Assembly: GCA_018374355.1 (NCBI GenBank)
Contig: JAHAFI010000038.1
Location: forward strand, 1 to 27,053
DNA: 27,053 bases
Direction of reading: 5' to 3'
Source: Clostridiales bacterium
Lineage (GTDB): Bacteria > Bacillota > Clostridia > Lachnospirales > Lachnospiraceae
The position numbers and the translations under genes are program-made. Every line of letters begins with the position of its first letter. Position 1 is the stretch's first letter. This document shows positions 15,839-23,832 of this stretch, piece after piece. The notes under the pieces were generated by a model that worked only from the letters and a program-made list of their open reading frames with translations, did not search any database and was not told the origin of the DNA.

Positions 15839-15876
15839 AAAAAAGCTGCTGGCTGTAGAAAGCCGGCAGCTTTTTT
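15839..15876. terminator. Bidirectional rho-independent terminator
   Basis: A 16-bp stem (arms 15839-15854 and 15861-15876, one G-U pair in either transcript) closes a 6-nt loop, with A and T runs on the two sides. It lies between the converging 151-aa gene and the DUF1934 gene and can stop transcription from both. Confidence 0.9.
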
Positions 15877-15880
15877 AACT

Positions 15881-16342
15881 TCATTTTTCAAAAAATACCG
15901 TACCTGTTTTATCTCCCTTTGGCGTAACCCGAAGGTTCATCACACAGTCTGCCACCAGACTGCCGTTAAGTCCCAGCGCGTATTCCGCCCGGATCTCCAT
16001 CAGTTTTTCCGTCTCTGCCAGATTGACTCTGGTAGCGGCAATTTCCATTTCCATAGTTCCGAAAGGTGTCTTGTAAAATGCAAGATTTTTTTTGTCCTTC
16101 TCAAAAATCATCTGGACATCAATCAGCCCCTTCTTCCGCACCTCCATCTTACCGGAACGGATCTTGATCATATTATGCACCGGATCCTGAAAGCCCTCCA
16201 TCATCTCGTCATACATCAGATAATGGGTATTGTTGCGGAAATAATATTCTCCCACAGTTATCAGCTCCAGCGGATCCTCCTCTCTCTGTTCTTCCAGCAG
16301 AGTCTGCATACCGCTCATATGTATCAGCACTTCTTTTGTCAT
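15881..16342 (-). CDS. DUF1934 family protein
   Basis: 153 aa. Size and pattern (RSGKMEVRKKG, ARNN-type short beta strands, a C-terminal MNLRVTPK) fit DUF1934, a lipocalin-like beta-barrel family of unknown function in Firmicutes. The start at 16342 is preceded by GAGGAG (in the last codons of murI), though 13 nt away, which is long. A longer reading frame to 16441 would lie within murI and is not supported. The gene begins 7 bp after the murI stop codon, so it belongs to that operon. No membrane segment or signal peptide is visible; it is probably cytoplasmic. Confidence 0.8.
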   Translation of the reverse strand: MTKEVLIHMSGMQTLLEEQREEDPLELITVGEYYFRNNTHYLMYDEMMEGFQDPVHNMIKIRSGKMEVRKKGLIDVQMIFEKDKKNLAFYKTPFGTMEMEIAATRVNLAETEKLMEIRAEYALGLNGSLVADCVMNLRVTPKGDKTGTVFFEK

Positions 16343-16349
16343 AATTTTT

Positions 16350-17171
16350 TCAATACTCCTCAAGATTAATCTGTTTTGTCCTTTCCACATCGTAGGGCAG
16401 AAGGGAATTTGCAAAGCTTGTAAATTTTTCGGCTGCGTCACTGACGTAAAACCGGTATGGAAAATCTTCCTGAACCGTTCCCTGATTCAGCATCCCTCTT
16501 TCTGTGAGAAGCTGTTTCAGCGTCATGGAGGTTTCATATGCCGGGTTTACCAGACACACGCCCTCTCCCATAATTTTTTCGATCAGCCCGCGAAGCAGGG
16601 GATAATGGGTACAGCCCAGAATCAGCGTGTCGATTTCCTCCTCCTGCAGCTCCTTCAGATACCGTCTTGCCACCATTTCCGTGATGGGATCCTTTCTCCA
16701 GCCTTCCTCCACCAGCGGCACAAACAGGGGACAGGGTTTTCCGATCACCGAAATTTCCGGGTCAATCTCCTGAATCAGTTTCCGGTACAGGTGGCTTCGG
16801 ATCGTAGCCTCCGTGGCTATCACTCCCACTTTTTTCTTCTTGGTTTTCTGCACCGCCACCTTCGCCCCGGGATAAACCACACCGATGATGGGGATATCCA
16901 GCTCTTTTTCCAGTGTATCCAGCGCAAGGGCGCTGGCAGTATTACATGCGATCACAATCGCCTTCACCCCCTGTTTTTCCAGAAATCCTGCAATCTGTCT
17001 GGAATAACGGATGATGGTTTCTCTGGACTTCGCTCCATAGGGAACTCTGGCTGTATCTCCAAAATATACGATTTTCTCCATAGGAAGGTTTCTCATAATT
17101 TCCCGGGCTACGGTCAGACCGCCTACACCGGAATCAAAAACACCAATGGGTGCGTTGGAATCCATATTCAT
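16350..17171 (-). CDS. murI: Glutamate racemase
   Basis: 273 aa, normal length. Converts L- to D-glutamate for peptidoglycan synthesis, without a cofactor. The two catalytic cysteines are C76 in VIACNTASA and C187 in LGCTHYPLL; the N-terminal GVFDSGVGGLTV (10-21) contains the conserved Asp-Ser. GGAG lies 7 nt before the ATG at 17171. The promoter was not pinned down: the 50 bp upstream contain a palindrome (17198-17213), and then the 144-bp repeat begins, so any promoter would have to be in or near the repeat. The DUF1934 gene follows 7 bp downstream. Confidence 0.96.
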   Translation of the reverse strand: MNMDSNAPIGVFDSGVGGLTVAREIMRNLPMEKIVYFGDTARVPYGAKSRETIIRYSRQIAGFLEKQGVKAIVIACNTASALALDTLEKELDIPIIGVVYPGAKVAVQKTKKKKVGVIATEATIRSHLYRKLIQEIDPEISVIGKPCPLFVPLVEEGWRKDPITEMVARRYLKELQEEEIDTLILGCTHYPLLRGLIEKIMGEGVCLVNPAYETSMTLKQLLTERGMLNQGTVQEDFPYRFYVSDAAEKFTSFANSLLPYDVERTKQINLEEY

Positions 17172-17197
17172 TCTTTTTCTCCATTTAACAAATTCGG

Positions 17198-17213
17198 ATA
17201 CGCCTTGGCGTAT
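17198..17213. promoter_or_regulatory. Palindrome upstream of murI
   Basis: ATACGCC (17198-17204), TT spacer, GGCGTAT (17207-17213). It lies 27 bp before the murI ATG and only 8 bp from the repeat element. A possible operator or a structured leader; no regulator family is suggested by the sequence. Confidence 0.35.
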
Positions 17214-17220
17214 TCATTTT

Positions 17221-17364
17221 GTAACTATTCAGGACCCTGTCCTTCATAGTCACAAAAGCATGCACACACACTGCATTTCATGCAGTGCGGCCCTCGTATG
17301 TCTCGGGATTGCCTTGCATTTGCAAGGCGGCACCTCGCGGAACAGTGACCTTCTGAACAGTTAC
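17221..17364. repeat. 144-bp MITE-like repeat with terminal inverted repeats (copy A)
   Basis: The ends are GTAACTATTCAG and CTGAACAGTTAC, inverse complements with one mismatch over 12 bp. Inside are two perfect hairpins: CACTGCAT-TTC-ATGCAGTG (17269-17287) and GCCTTGCA-TT-TGCAAGGC (17311-17328). There is no coding capacity. A second copy in the opposite orientation lies at 26917 and matches 132 of 137 bases. No target duplication is obvious at the flanks. It fits a non-autonomous mobile element or a structured extragenic repeat. It separates murI from the divergently transcribed AraC-type gene. Confidence 0.85.
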
Positions 17365-17428
17365 CTTGTTTCATTCTAACCCCTTACGTAAAAGAATTCA
17401 AGAGCTTTCGGAAAAGTAGAAATTTGAT

Positions 17429-17457
17429 TTGTCAAACCTCCCTGTTTTGTGTAAAAT
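17429..17457 (+). promoter_or_regulatory. Promoter of the AraC-type regulator
   Basis: TTGTCA (17429-17434), exactly 17 bp, TAAAAT (17452-17457). Transcription should start near 17464. This rules out upstream in-frame ATG codons (for example 17456) as starts and supports translation from 17486. Confidence 0.65.
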
Positions 17458-17485
17458 GGAATCCAAACAGAAAGGAACCGGGAAT

Positions 17486-18454
17486 ATGCGAGAAGAAATT
17501 TTAAAACAGTTAAAATCCATCACCAAAGAAGAGCAGGAAATTCTGGACGGTCGGCAGGAAATTAACCCCTCCCTCTATAATCTGAACCGCTCCATGACCG
17601 TAAGCAGACAAAAACTCGCGGAGCATGGCCGCCTGATTGAACTGCGCCCCCATACCCGGTTTATCCATTTTCCCAAACATACCCACAATTATGTGGAAAT
17701 TGTCTATATGTGTTCCGGGCAGACCCGCCATATCGTCAACGGATGCGAAGTTCTTTTGAAGGAGGGGGAGCTTTTGTTCATGAGCCAGAACGCCGTTCAG
17801 GAAATCTTTCCGGCCTCTGAGGAGGACATTGCCGTGAATTTTATCGTTCTTCCCGAATTTTTCGACCAGTCTTTGACGATGATCGGAACCGAATCTTCCC
17901 TGATCCGTGACTTTCTGATTGAATGTCTGAAAAACAATCAGCAGAATATCGGTTATCTTCACTTCAAAGTATCCGACATTCTGCCTGTACAGAATCTTAT
18001 GGAAAATCTGATCTGGATGCTTCTCCACCACCAGCCGGACAGCCACCATCTAGACGCCACCACAATGGGGCTGGTCTTTCTTCATCTTATGCACTTTACC
18101 GACAAAATGGATCTGGGCAAAGACCATCTGGAGCAAAAACTGACCCTTCAGGTTTTCCGTTTTATCGAAGAAAATTACCGGGAAGGGGAACTGTCTGATC
18201 TGGCAAAGCAGCATCACTGCAATTTGTACTGGCTCAGCCGGACCATCAAGTCCACCACCGGAAAAACCTATACGGAACTGGTTCAGGAAAAGCGGCTGAA
18301 TCAGGCTGCCTTCCTTCTCACCAGCACGGAGCTGTCCATCACGGATATCAGCCTCCATGTGGGGTACAGCAATTTCAGTTATTTTTACCGTATCTTCAAG
18401 AAGAGATATGGAAGCTCTCCCCGGGAATTCCGGCGTCAGTCCGCTCACCGTTAG
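17486..18454 (+). CDS. AraC family transcriptional regulator with cupin sensor domain
   Basis: 322 aa. The N-terminal half has a cupin-like sensor (HFPKHTHNYVEIVYMCSGQT, about 64-83). The C-terminal about 100 residues hold the paired helix-turn-helix of AraC/XylS proteins (ELSDLAKQHHCNLYWLSRTI and ELSITDISLHVGYSNFSYFY), ending RIFKKRYGSSPREFR. Such proteins usually activate sugar-utilisation or stress genes in response to a small ligand; neither ligand nor target is evident here, since neither neighbour is a catabolic gene. Translation from 17486 is supported by the promoter position and AAAGGA 9 nt upstream. The stop codon lies only 10 bp from that of the converging spoIIR, with no terminator between them, so the two transcripts must overlap. 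Confidence 0.9.
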   Translation: MREEILKQLKSITKEEQEILDGRQEINPSLYNLNRSMTVSRQKLAEHGRLIELRPHTRFIHFPKHTHNYVEIVYMCSGQTRHIVNGCEVLLKEGELLFMSQNAVQEIFPASEEDIAVNFIVLPEFFDQSLTMIGTESSLIRDFLIECLKNNQQNIGYLHFKVSDILPVQNLMENLIWMLLHHQPDSHHLDATTMGLVFLHLMHFTDKMDLGKDHLEQKLTLQVFRFIEENYREGELSDLAKQHHCNLYWLSRTIKSTTGKTYTELVQEKRLNQAAFLLTSTELSITDISLHVGYSNFSYFYRIFKKRYGSSPREFRRQSAHR

Positions 18455-18464
18455 CTTTCCTCCA

Positions 18465-19112
18465 TTATTTTCCCAGCCAGCGGAAGCGGATTTTTGTTTT
18501 TACAGGATGAAGGATAAAATCATAGGCCGTCTCGTCCAGCACCCCTTCCAGCATCTCCTCTCCCTCCTCGGAAACCACCGGGCGGGAGGCTTCCTTAAAG
18601 CACAGCATCGGATACAAAACGCACCACCAGTTTCTTCCGGCAGCTTCTCCGATTTCGATGCGCAAAGCGTCGTATTCTCCCTCCGGAAAGGTACAGTCCC
18701 CGTAAATTTTTTCCGGGAACCAGTCGGAGGTCAAAGATACTTCCACAGGTTTAGGGTATACAATTTCTTCCGCTGTCTCTTTTACCCGTTCCAGTTCATT
18801 TTTTACCAGTTCTTTCGTTTCCCTCTTTGAAGACGCCCCTTGAAGCAGCGGATTCAATTCCCTGACCACCGCATCCCTGACACGAAGCTTTTCCTTTTGA
18901 TCCTCCGGTGCATTGCTGTTGGCCAATACATGAAAACGGAGGATTTCATCCGCAATCTGCCGTTGTACCTCCTGCTCTTTTTCTGACGGGCCTCCAAAAA
19001 GAACTGCCGCCAAAAGGCCCAGACACAGGGAAGAAACCCCTATCATATTCCTAAAGCTTCTATACTGTTCCTCCGCTGTTCGGTGTCCTGATCTTTTCTT
19101 GTCCTTCTTCAT
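18465..19112 (-). CDS. spoIIR: Stage II sporulation protein R
   Basis: 215 aa, normal for SpoIIR. One N-terminal membrane or signal segment (about 24-42) precedes the secreted domain. Family hallmarks are LRFHVLANSNAPEDQ (about 67-81), KLRVRDAVV and NWWCVLYPMLCF. SpoIIR is made in the forespore, exported to the intermembrane space and triggers the SpoIIGA protease that activates pro-sigma E in the mother cell. ATG at 19112 has GGAGGGG 6 nt upstream; five extra codons to 19127 would include that ribosome site. It lies 119 bp downstream of the short gerC gene on the same strand. A sigma-F promoter is expected in that gap, but I could not recognise a convincing one. Confidence 0.95.
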   Translation of the reverse strand: MKKDKKRSGHRTAEEQYRSFRNMIGVSSLCLGLLAAVLFGGPSEKEQEVQRQIADEILRFHVLANSNAPEDQKEKLRVRDAVVRELNPLLQGASSKRETKELVKNELERVKETAEEIVYPKPVEVSLTSDWFPEKIYGDCTFPEGEYDALRIEIGEAAGRNWWCVLYPMLCFKEASRPVVSEEGEEMLEGVLDETAYDFILHPVKTKIRFRWLGK

Positions 19113-19231
19113 GTAATTCCCCTCCATTACTTTCTGTTATCTGGAGGATTGCCACTTTTTCCCATTTTATTCCCGCAGGCAACGAGCCCTGTGGATATAC
19201 CTGCATATCCATTTGACTCCCGATAACCGGA

Positions 19232-19900
19232 TCATTTATCCACAAGTATCTCCTCTTTTGTCACCGTAATCCAAGGAATCCGGGGAATTTTCCCCCCATT
19301 GTGGATTTCCCGGTACAGATCCGCCAAAACGGCCGGCTGCCCCCGGTTTGTCCGGTTCTCATAAATCCCGGATAGAAATTCTCCCAGAGACTGCACCTGA
19401 CCGCCGTTCTGCTCAAAGACCGCTCCGGGATCTTCTGTCCCGAACACATACGCGCTGTTTCCCAGCGCCGTCTCCTGCTCCATAGCCTTTAGAACCCGGC
19501 TCATCCGCTCTGAATCCTTTGTCAGCCCCCCTCCAAAGATCACTGCCTGTACATGGCCGGGGTCAAGATACAGTTCTCTGGTTTTATTGTACTTTTCCAG
19601 TATCTCCTCCTTTGAATTTCCCGAAAACACCAACGCCCCATTTCCGTTTCCCTGCTGCTCCTCTCCCCCCTGCTTTCCCTGTCCTGTGGCTTCGGCAAGC
19701 TGGGCCATTCCCAGATATATCTGATATTCCTCCTGCTTCCAGTCAATTCCCATCACCAGCGGATAGGCTCTTTTTTCCGGTTCTACGATCTGACAGCCGG
19801 AAAAACACAGGCAAAATGAAAAAAAAATAAAAAATTTTAAAAATGAGCGACATTTTTCCTCAAAACTTCGTTTTATTATATGGTTGCTGCTATTTTCCAT
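19232..19900 (-). CDS. gerAC: Short GerC-type germinant receptor lipoprotein (N-terminal domain only)
   Basis: 222 aa. A signal peptide ends in a lipobox (CFSGC), followed by EPEKRAYPLVMGIDW, the start typical of Ger(x)C proteins. The middle has further family features (TRELYLDPGHVQAVIFG). Known GerC proteins are about 350-400 aa with a conserved C-terminal domain. Here the frame ends in a clean TAA after about the first domain, and only 119 bp remain before spoIIR, too little for the missing part. Either a natural short form or a truncated gene. ATG at 19900 (GGAGG 7 nt upstream) is preferred to the GTG at 19906. The gene start overlaps the end of gerB by 11 bp, showing that it belongs to the gerA-gerB-gerC operon. 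Confidence 0.88.
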   Translation of the reverse strand: MENSSNHIIKRSFEEKCRSFLKFFIFFSFCLCFSGCQIVEPEKRAYPLVMGIDWKQEEYQIYLGMAQLAEATGQGKQGGEEQQGNGNGALVFSGNSKEEILEKYNKTRELYLDPGHVQAVIFGGGLTKDSERMSRVLKAMEQETALGNSAYVFGTEDPGAVFEQNGGQVQSLGEFLSGIYENRTNRGQPAVLADLYREIHNGGKIPRIPWITVTKEEILVDK

Positions 19901-20957
19901 ATGCACGCCTCCTCAAAAATCCCGTACAGACTGTCAGAGCCAGAAAAAAGGGCAGAAAGATCCACATCATGATCACCGGATATTCCTTTACCAGTGTCTC
20001 CTGACCAAACCGGGAGATTCCCAGAAGGAAACATAAAAGAGCCGCAGCCGTTCTGCTCCATGGACACGCAATCCGCTGACAGATATATTTGCTGTAGAAA
20101 AACACACTGCCCAGCGTAAACAGCAGGGCAAACAAAATCACGGTCAGAAAGATCAGATCAATCCTTCTCACAAAGCCGCCCGGCATCCGCACCCCTGCCA
20201 TCAAATCCAGCACCGGGTATTCTGACACCTCTTCTCCTCTCCTGCCGAAAACCGCCTGAAGAATTAAAAGCAGCGCTCCCATCCACAAAGCATTTTTCCC
20301 GATGGTTCGAAACAGCAAGCCTGCATGGCCTTTCTTTTCATCCGCCTGAACCACCAGAAACGGAAGAAATCCTACTCCCAGAAAGGCCGAAAGTATCCAT
20401 CCTGTCCCTTTGGCTATTTGAAAAAAACTGTCTCCATTCCATATTTGTCCGGCGCCTTCCGCCGCTGTCAAAAACTCCTGTTTTCCCTGAAAGATTCCGA
20501 AAAACAGCATAAGCCCGGTCAGTCCCCCGATGACAGGCCATGCACTCTGAGCGAATCTTCCTCTCGCCTGTACGTGATGGCTGCCTCCCAGAGCCGTCAA
20601 CACCAGTATCCCCGCCGCCAGTTCCATGGAAATCCCCTCCACCAGATATTCCTGCAGAATTGCTCCGGTTTTTGCCACCAGCCATCCTCCCGTGAGAATC
20701 AGATATGCCTGATATCCCAGCAAAATGATTCTGCTCATCACCTTTCCCCAGTATTTTTCCGGATAACGGTACACGTGAACCTGCCGCAGCAGAAAAAATA
20801 CCCAGAGGCACAAAATACCGGAGGCCAGAAGAATGCTCCACATCCCTTCTCGACCTCTGAGTCCAGACACAACCCACAGGGTCACAGGACCCAGATAGAC
20901 CAGCAGGAGCTGGCGTTCCACCTGAAGCCCAGATACCCGCTCATTGTCCGCAAACAT
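19890..20957 (-). CDS. gerAB: GerB-type spore germination permease
   Basis: 355 aa with about ten hydrophobic segments, as in the endospore germination permease family of the APC transporter superfamily. It is the inner-membrane subunit of a germinant receptor and probably helps recognise the germinant. The ATG shares one base with the TAA stop of gerA (TAATG), the usual sign of translational coupling. Hydrophobic segments include about 16-34, 40-58, 74-96, 110-124, 137-152, 183-201, 221-238, 267-290, 304-319 and 330-348. The germinant cannot be deduced. Confidence 0.93.
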   Translation of the reverse strand: MFADNERVSGLQVERQLLLVYLGPVTLWVVSGLRGREGMWSILLASGILCLWVFFLLRQVHVYRYPEKYWGKVMSRIILLGYQAYLILTGGWLVAKTGAILQEYLVEGISMELAAGILVLTALGGSHHVQARGRFAQSAWPVIGGLTGLMLFFGIFQGKQEFLTAAEGAGQIWNGDSFFQIAKGTGWILSAFLGVGFLPFLVVQADEKKGHAGLLFRTIGKNALWMGALLLILQAVFGRRGEEVSEYPVLDLMAGVRMPGGFVRRIDLIFLTVILFALLFTLGSVFFYSKYICQRIACPWSRTAAALLCFLLGISRFGQETLVKEYPVIMMWIFLPFFLALTVCTGFLRRRAYGK

Positions 20958-22447
20958 TACGCATCCCCCTTTCTCTTCAACCGGATTCTCTGGTCTCTCC
21001 GGGCAAAAATAGGTCTTCTCCTCAGCATACGAAAAGGCGCCCGCACCAGAGAATCCCTTTCATCCTGATATCCCGGCACACCTTTCGCGGTAAATGGAAT
21101 CAGATAGGGAATCCGAAAGCTGGTAAGACCGGACAAATGTCCCCAAAACAGATAGCAGCCCGCCACAATTCCAAACATTCCCAATGTTCCGCCTAAAAAA
21201 ATAAATCCGTATTTCACCACCCGGAAGGCTGCTGCCAGCTCCTCATTGGGAATGGCAAAGGAGCTTAAAGCGCTCAGCGCTACAACCACAACGGCCATGG
21301 GGCTGACCAGATTGGCGCTCACTGCCGCATCGCCGATAATCAGTCCTCCCACGATCCCAATGGTTCCGCTCAAAGGCCCCGGCATCCGAAGCCCGGCCTC
21401 CCGGATCAGTTCAAAGGCCAATTCCATAAAAAGAATTTCCACCAGACTGGGGAAGGGTACTCCTCTTCGCGCCTCCGCAAAAGAGAGCAGCAGGTTGGTG
21501 GGCAGAATCCTTGTGTGGAAGCCGATCACCGCCAGATAAATTCCCGACAGCATCAAAGCCAGCACCATCCCGCCGTACCTCACCAACCGCTGAAAGGAGG
21601 CGATTTCGAAACGGTTATACCGATCCTCGCTGACACTCATAAAATTATTCAGTGTTGTGGGGAGGATCAGAGCCACCGGCGAGTTGTCGCAGAGTACCAC
21701 CACCCGTCCGTCTAAAATCTCCATAGCCGCAAGATCCGGTCTTTCCGTGGTCTGAAACTGGGGAAACGGTGAGAGCCAGTCCTCCTCCGCCAGTTGTTCC
21801 AGAACCCCGCTGTCCAACACTCCGTCAATCTCAAATTCTCCCAGCCTCTCTTTTAACTGCTTCAGCACCTGAGGATACGCCAGCTCTTCCATATAGAGTA
21901 TACAGACTACCGTATCCGACCGCTCACCGATAAAAAGCTCTTCCACTTTCATTCCCGTACTGCGGATTCGTTTTCTCACCAGCGCCGTATTGATTTTCAC
22001 CGATTCTGAAAATCCTTCATTGGAACCTCTCAGCACCTTTTCCGATTCTGCATTTGCCACAGACCGGGCCGGATATCCTTTGCTTCCGATTTTCAGAATC
22101 TTCTCATAACCGTCCACCAGCAAAATCAGGTTTCCCGCCAGCATGGCCCGCATCCCGTCCTCCAACGTATCCAGTGGAAATGCATCTGAAATTCCCAGTT
22201 CATCCTTTTCCAGACATTCCCTCAGCGCCTCCTCCGACACCTCCCGAAGCTGATTGATCATCCGTCCCAACATGGATTCCTCCAGCATCAGGTTGCTCAC
22301 CGTCACCTCCAGATGCACCGCCAGACATGGTACCTGCCCTCTCTCCCCCAAAGCCATAGGACGCAGCTTGATATCCGCGCACCCTTCACACTGCTTTCGG
22401 AACCATTCTTCATTCTCCCGCAGCTTTCTGTAAACCGGAGTTTTCAT
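20957..22447 (-). CDS. gerAA: GerA-type spore germination protein
   Basis: 496 aa, normal for GerAA/GerKA. A large soluble N-terminal domain (up to about 285) is followed by membrane segments. Family blocks are NRFEIASFQRLVRYGGMVLA, PFPSLVEILFMELAFELIRE, GTIGIVGGLIIGDAAV and SANLVSPMAVVVVALSALSS. It is the A subunit of a germinant receptor in the spore inner membrane, now thought to form an ion-conducting oligomer. AGGAGG lies 10 nt before the ATG. First gene of the gerA-gerB-gerC set. Upstream 274 bp are very A/T-rich; a sigma-G promoter is expected but not clear. Confidence 0.95.
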   Translation of the reverse strand: MKTPVYRKLRENEEWFRKQCEGCADIKLRPMALGERGQVPCLAVHLEVTVSNLMLEESMLGRMINQLREVSEEALRECLEKDELGISDAFPLDTLEDGMRAMLAGNLILLVDGYEKILKIGSKGYPARSVANAESEKVLRGSNEGFSESVKINTALVRKRIRSTGMKVEELFIGERSDTVVCILYMEELAYPQVLKQLKERLGEFEIDGVLDSGVLEQLAEEDWLSPFPQFQTTERPDLAAMEILDGRVVVLCDNSPVALILPTTLNNFMSVSEDRYNRFEIASFQRLVRYGGMVLALMLSGIYLAVIGFHTRILPTNLLLSFAEARRGVPFPSLVEILFMELAFELIREAGLRMPGPLSGTIGIVGGLIIGDAAVSANLVSPMAVVVVALSALSSFAIPNEELAAAFRVVKYGFIFLGGTLGMFGIVAGCYLFWGHLSGLTSFRIPYLIPFTAKGVPGYQDERDSLVRAPFRMLRRRPIFARRDQRIRLKRKGDA

Positions 22448-22647
22448 TCCAAACCACCCTCCTGTTTTTCTGTTTCTGTTATTTTTTTATTCTTTACCAC
22501 CACCCCTTAGATTTTCCATTTTATATATATTTATGTATGTTTTTCCCAACTGTCCTGAGATAAGTTTTAATTTTTCATTTTATTGCAAATCTTTTTATTG
22601 TTTTTCCGTTTATATTTCTAAATTATATTTTTATTCCCTATAATAGA

Positions 22648-22676
22648 TTGACAATTCATTCCAAACTTGCTAATAT
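22648..22676 (+). promoter_or_regulatory. Strong sigma-A promoter
   Basis: A consensus TTGACA (22648-22653), 17-bp spacer, TAATAT (22671-22676), in an A/T-rich stretch, about 45 bp before the ATG of the 115-aa gene. An overlapping TATAAT at 22674-22679 would have a 20-bp spacer. Confidence 0.7.
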
Positions 22677-22721
22677 AATACTAACTAAGAAGCCATGATT
22701 CGGGTAAGGAGGTCGAGCACT

Positions 22722-23069
22722 ATGTTGGAAATGATACGCTATCTATTAATTTTGGCCTGCACCACAGCGATTATCATCTGTGCCATGCAGTATTTGAGGA
22801 CACATGCTGACTATCGAAACGGATTGCTGCACAAAGCCGGTAACCTCCTGTCATATGGTTATCTGAAAATGTATCTCACCATCGGTCATGGGAAGAACCT
22901 TTTCCATACAAAGATGAAATCCATTTTTTCCAGCTATCCTTTCGGCAGTGAAACTACCTGCGAATTCCATCTGAAAGAGCAGAAGATGGAACAGCTAAGA
23001 AACCAGCTTCGCACATCCCAGACGGGTTATCAGAAAAAATCCGGGTATAACCTGAAAATCCTTAAATAG
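22722..23069 (+). CDS. Small single-pass membrane protein of unknown function
   Basis: 115 aa starting at the ATG at 22722, preceded by AAGGAGG 9 nt upstream; a longer frame to 22695 lacks such a site. One N-terminal hydrophobic helix (about 4-20, IRYLLILACTTAIIICAM) is followed by a basic, soluble tail (final pI clearly basic). No family recognised. It stands alone between the diverging gerA and the converging gntR, with a near-consensus vegetative promoter and a terminator, so it is a real, probably well-expressed transcript. Vegetative expression next to a germination operon may be coincidence. Confidence 0.8.
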   Translation: MLEMIRYLLILACTTAIIICAMQYLRTHADYRNGLLHKAGNLLSYGYLKMYLTIGHGKNLFHTKMKSIFSSYPFGSETTCEFHLKEQKMEQLRNQLRTSQTGYQKKSGYNLKILK

Positions 23070-23080
23070 AAACCTTTATT

Positions 23081-23113
23081 GTGACCATGAAGGACAGATT
23101 CCTGAATAGTTAC
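23081..23113 (-). repeat. Solo end of the 144-bp repeat element
   Basis: 30 of 33 bases match the inverse complement of the left end of copy A (17221-17253), including the terminal GTAACTATTCAGGA. The rest of the element is absent. It lies between the 115-aa gene stop and the bidirectional terminator. Confidence 0.7.
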
Positions 23114-23129
23114 CCTTTATTTTTCCACC

Positions 23130-23161
23130 AAAAAAGGAGCGGTTCCCACCGTTCCTTTTTT
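23130..23161. terminator. Bidirectional terminator between the 115-aa gene and gntR
   Basis: A 7-bp stem (23136-23142 with 23149-23155, one G-T pair) with a 6-nt loop, A-run on the left and T-run on the right. It serves both converging genes. Confidence 0.8.
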
Positions 23162-23169
23162 TGCCCTCT

Positions 23170-23832
23170 CTACAGACTCCTTAAAATAGCCTCCTGCTGA
23201 TTTACAATATGCCCGCAAATCTGCGCAATCGCCCGCTCTTTGTCCCGGGCCTTCAATGCCTCAAAAATCGCATAATGCTCCGCCACCAGCATCTTCCGGC
23301 TCTCCACATCCTTCAGATATTCGATCCGGTACCGGTACATCTGCTCTCTGATATTGTTGATGATCTGAACCAGCCGTTCATTATGGGTAGCCTTATAAAT
23401 AATATCATGGAACCGCACATCCGCCTCCGCAAGGGCAGACAAATCTGCTTTTGCCATGGACTGCTCAAATCCCTGCAAAGCCAGTTCCAGTTCTCCAAGC
23501 TCCTCCCCGGTAATCCTCTCACACGCAAACCGGACCGCCAGCTCCTCCAGTCCCAGTCTCACCTCCAGCACATCGTTCAGATCCCGCTCTGTGATCTGTG
23601 CTACCTGCGCCCCTTTTCTGGGAACCATGTTGACAAGTCCTTCCTGCTCAAGCATCCGAATAGCCTCACGCACCGGTGTCCTGCTCACACCCAGCCGGTT
23701 AGACAGGGAAACCTCCATCAGCCTCTCCCCCGGCTTCAGCTCTCCCCGGAGAATCGCCTGCCGAAGCGTGCTGAAAACCACATCCCGCAGGGGCAGATAT
23801 TCATTCATGTTCACGTGAAAATCACTTGTCAT
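23170..23832 (-). CDS. GntR family transcriptional regulator, FCD subfamily
   Basis: 220 aa. Winged helix-turn-helix at about 12-75 (LKPGERLMEVSLSNRLGVSR, then TPVREAIRMLEQEGLV). The C-terminal all-helical FCD ligand domain has the metal or acid-binding features D...H (DVRFHDIIYKATHNERL) and a late histidine (VAEHYAIFEAL). FCD members respond to organic acids or sugar acids. The start codon overlaps the ispE stop by 11 bp, with GGAGG 8 nt upstream inside ispE, so the two form one unit. A TGTATACA palindrome before ispE (24721-24728) resembles FCD-GntR operators, suggesting autoregulation through the ispE promoter. Ligand unknown. Confidence 0.92.
   Translation of the reverse strand: MTSDFHVNMNEYLPLRDVVFSTLRQAILRGELKPGERLMEVSLSNRLGVSRTPVREAIRMLEQEGLVNMVPRKGAQVAQITERDLNDVLEVRLGLEELAVRFACERITGEELGELELALQGFEQSMAKADLSALAEADVRFHDIIYKATHNERLVQIINNIREQMYRYRIEYLKDVESRKMLVAEHYAIFEALKARDKERAIAQICGHIVNQQEAILRSL

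Noticed and set aside
19113..19231. Sigma-F promoter for spoIIR
   Set aside because: GTATA and GGAATAAAAT elements exist but their spacing (about 21 bp) does not fit the expected 15 bp or so.
19060..19245. Short frame from TTG at 19245 bridging gerC and spoIIR
   Set aside because: It overlaps both genes, has no recognisable domain and is too short to be the missing GerC C-terminal domain.
22448..22600. Sigma-G promoter for gerA
   Set aside because: A CATAC-like box is present in A/T-rich DNA but no matching -35 element at the right distance could be found.
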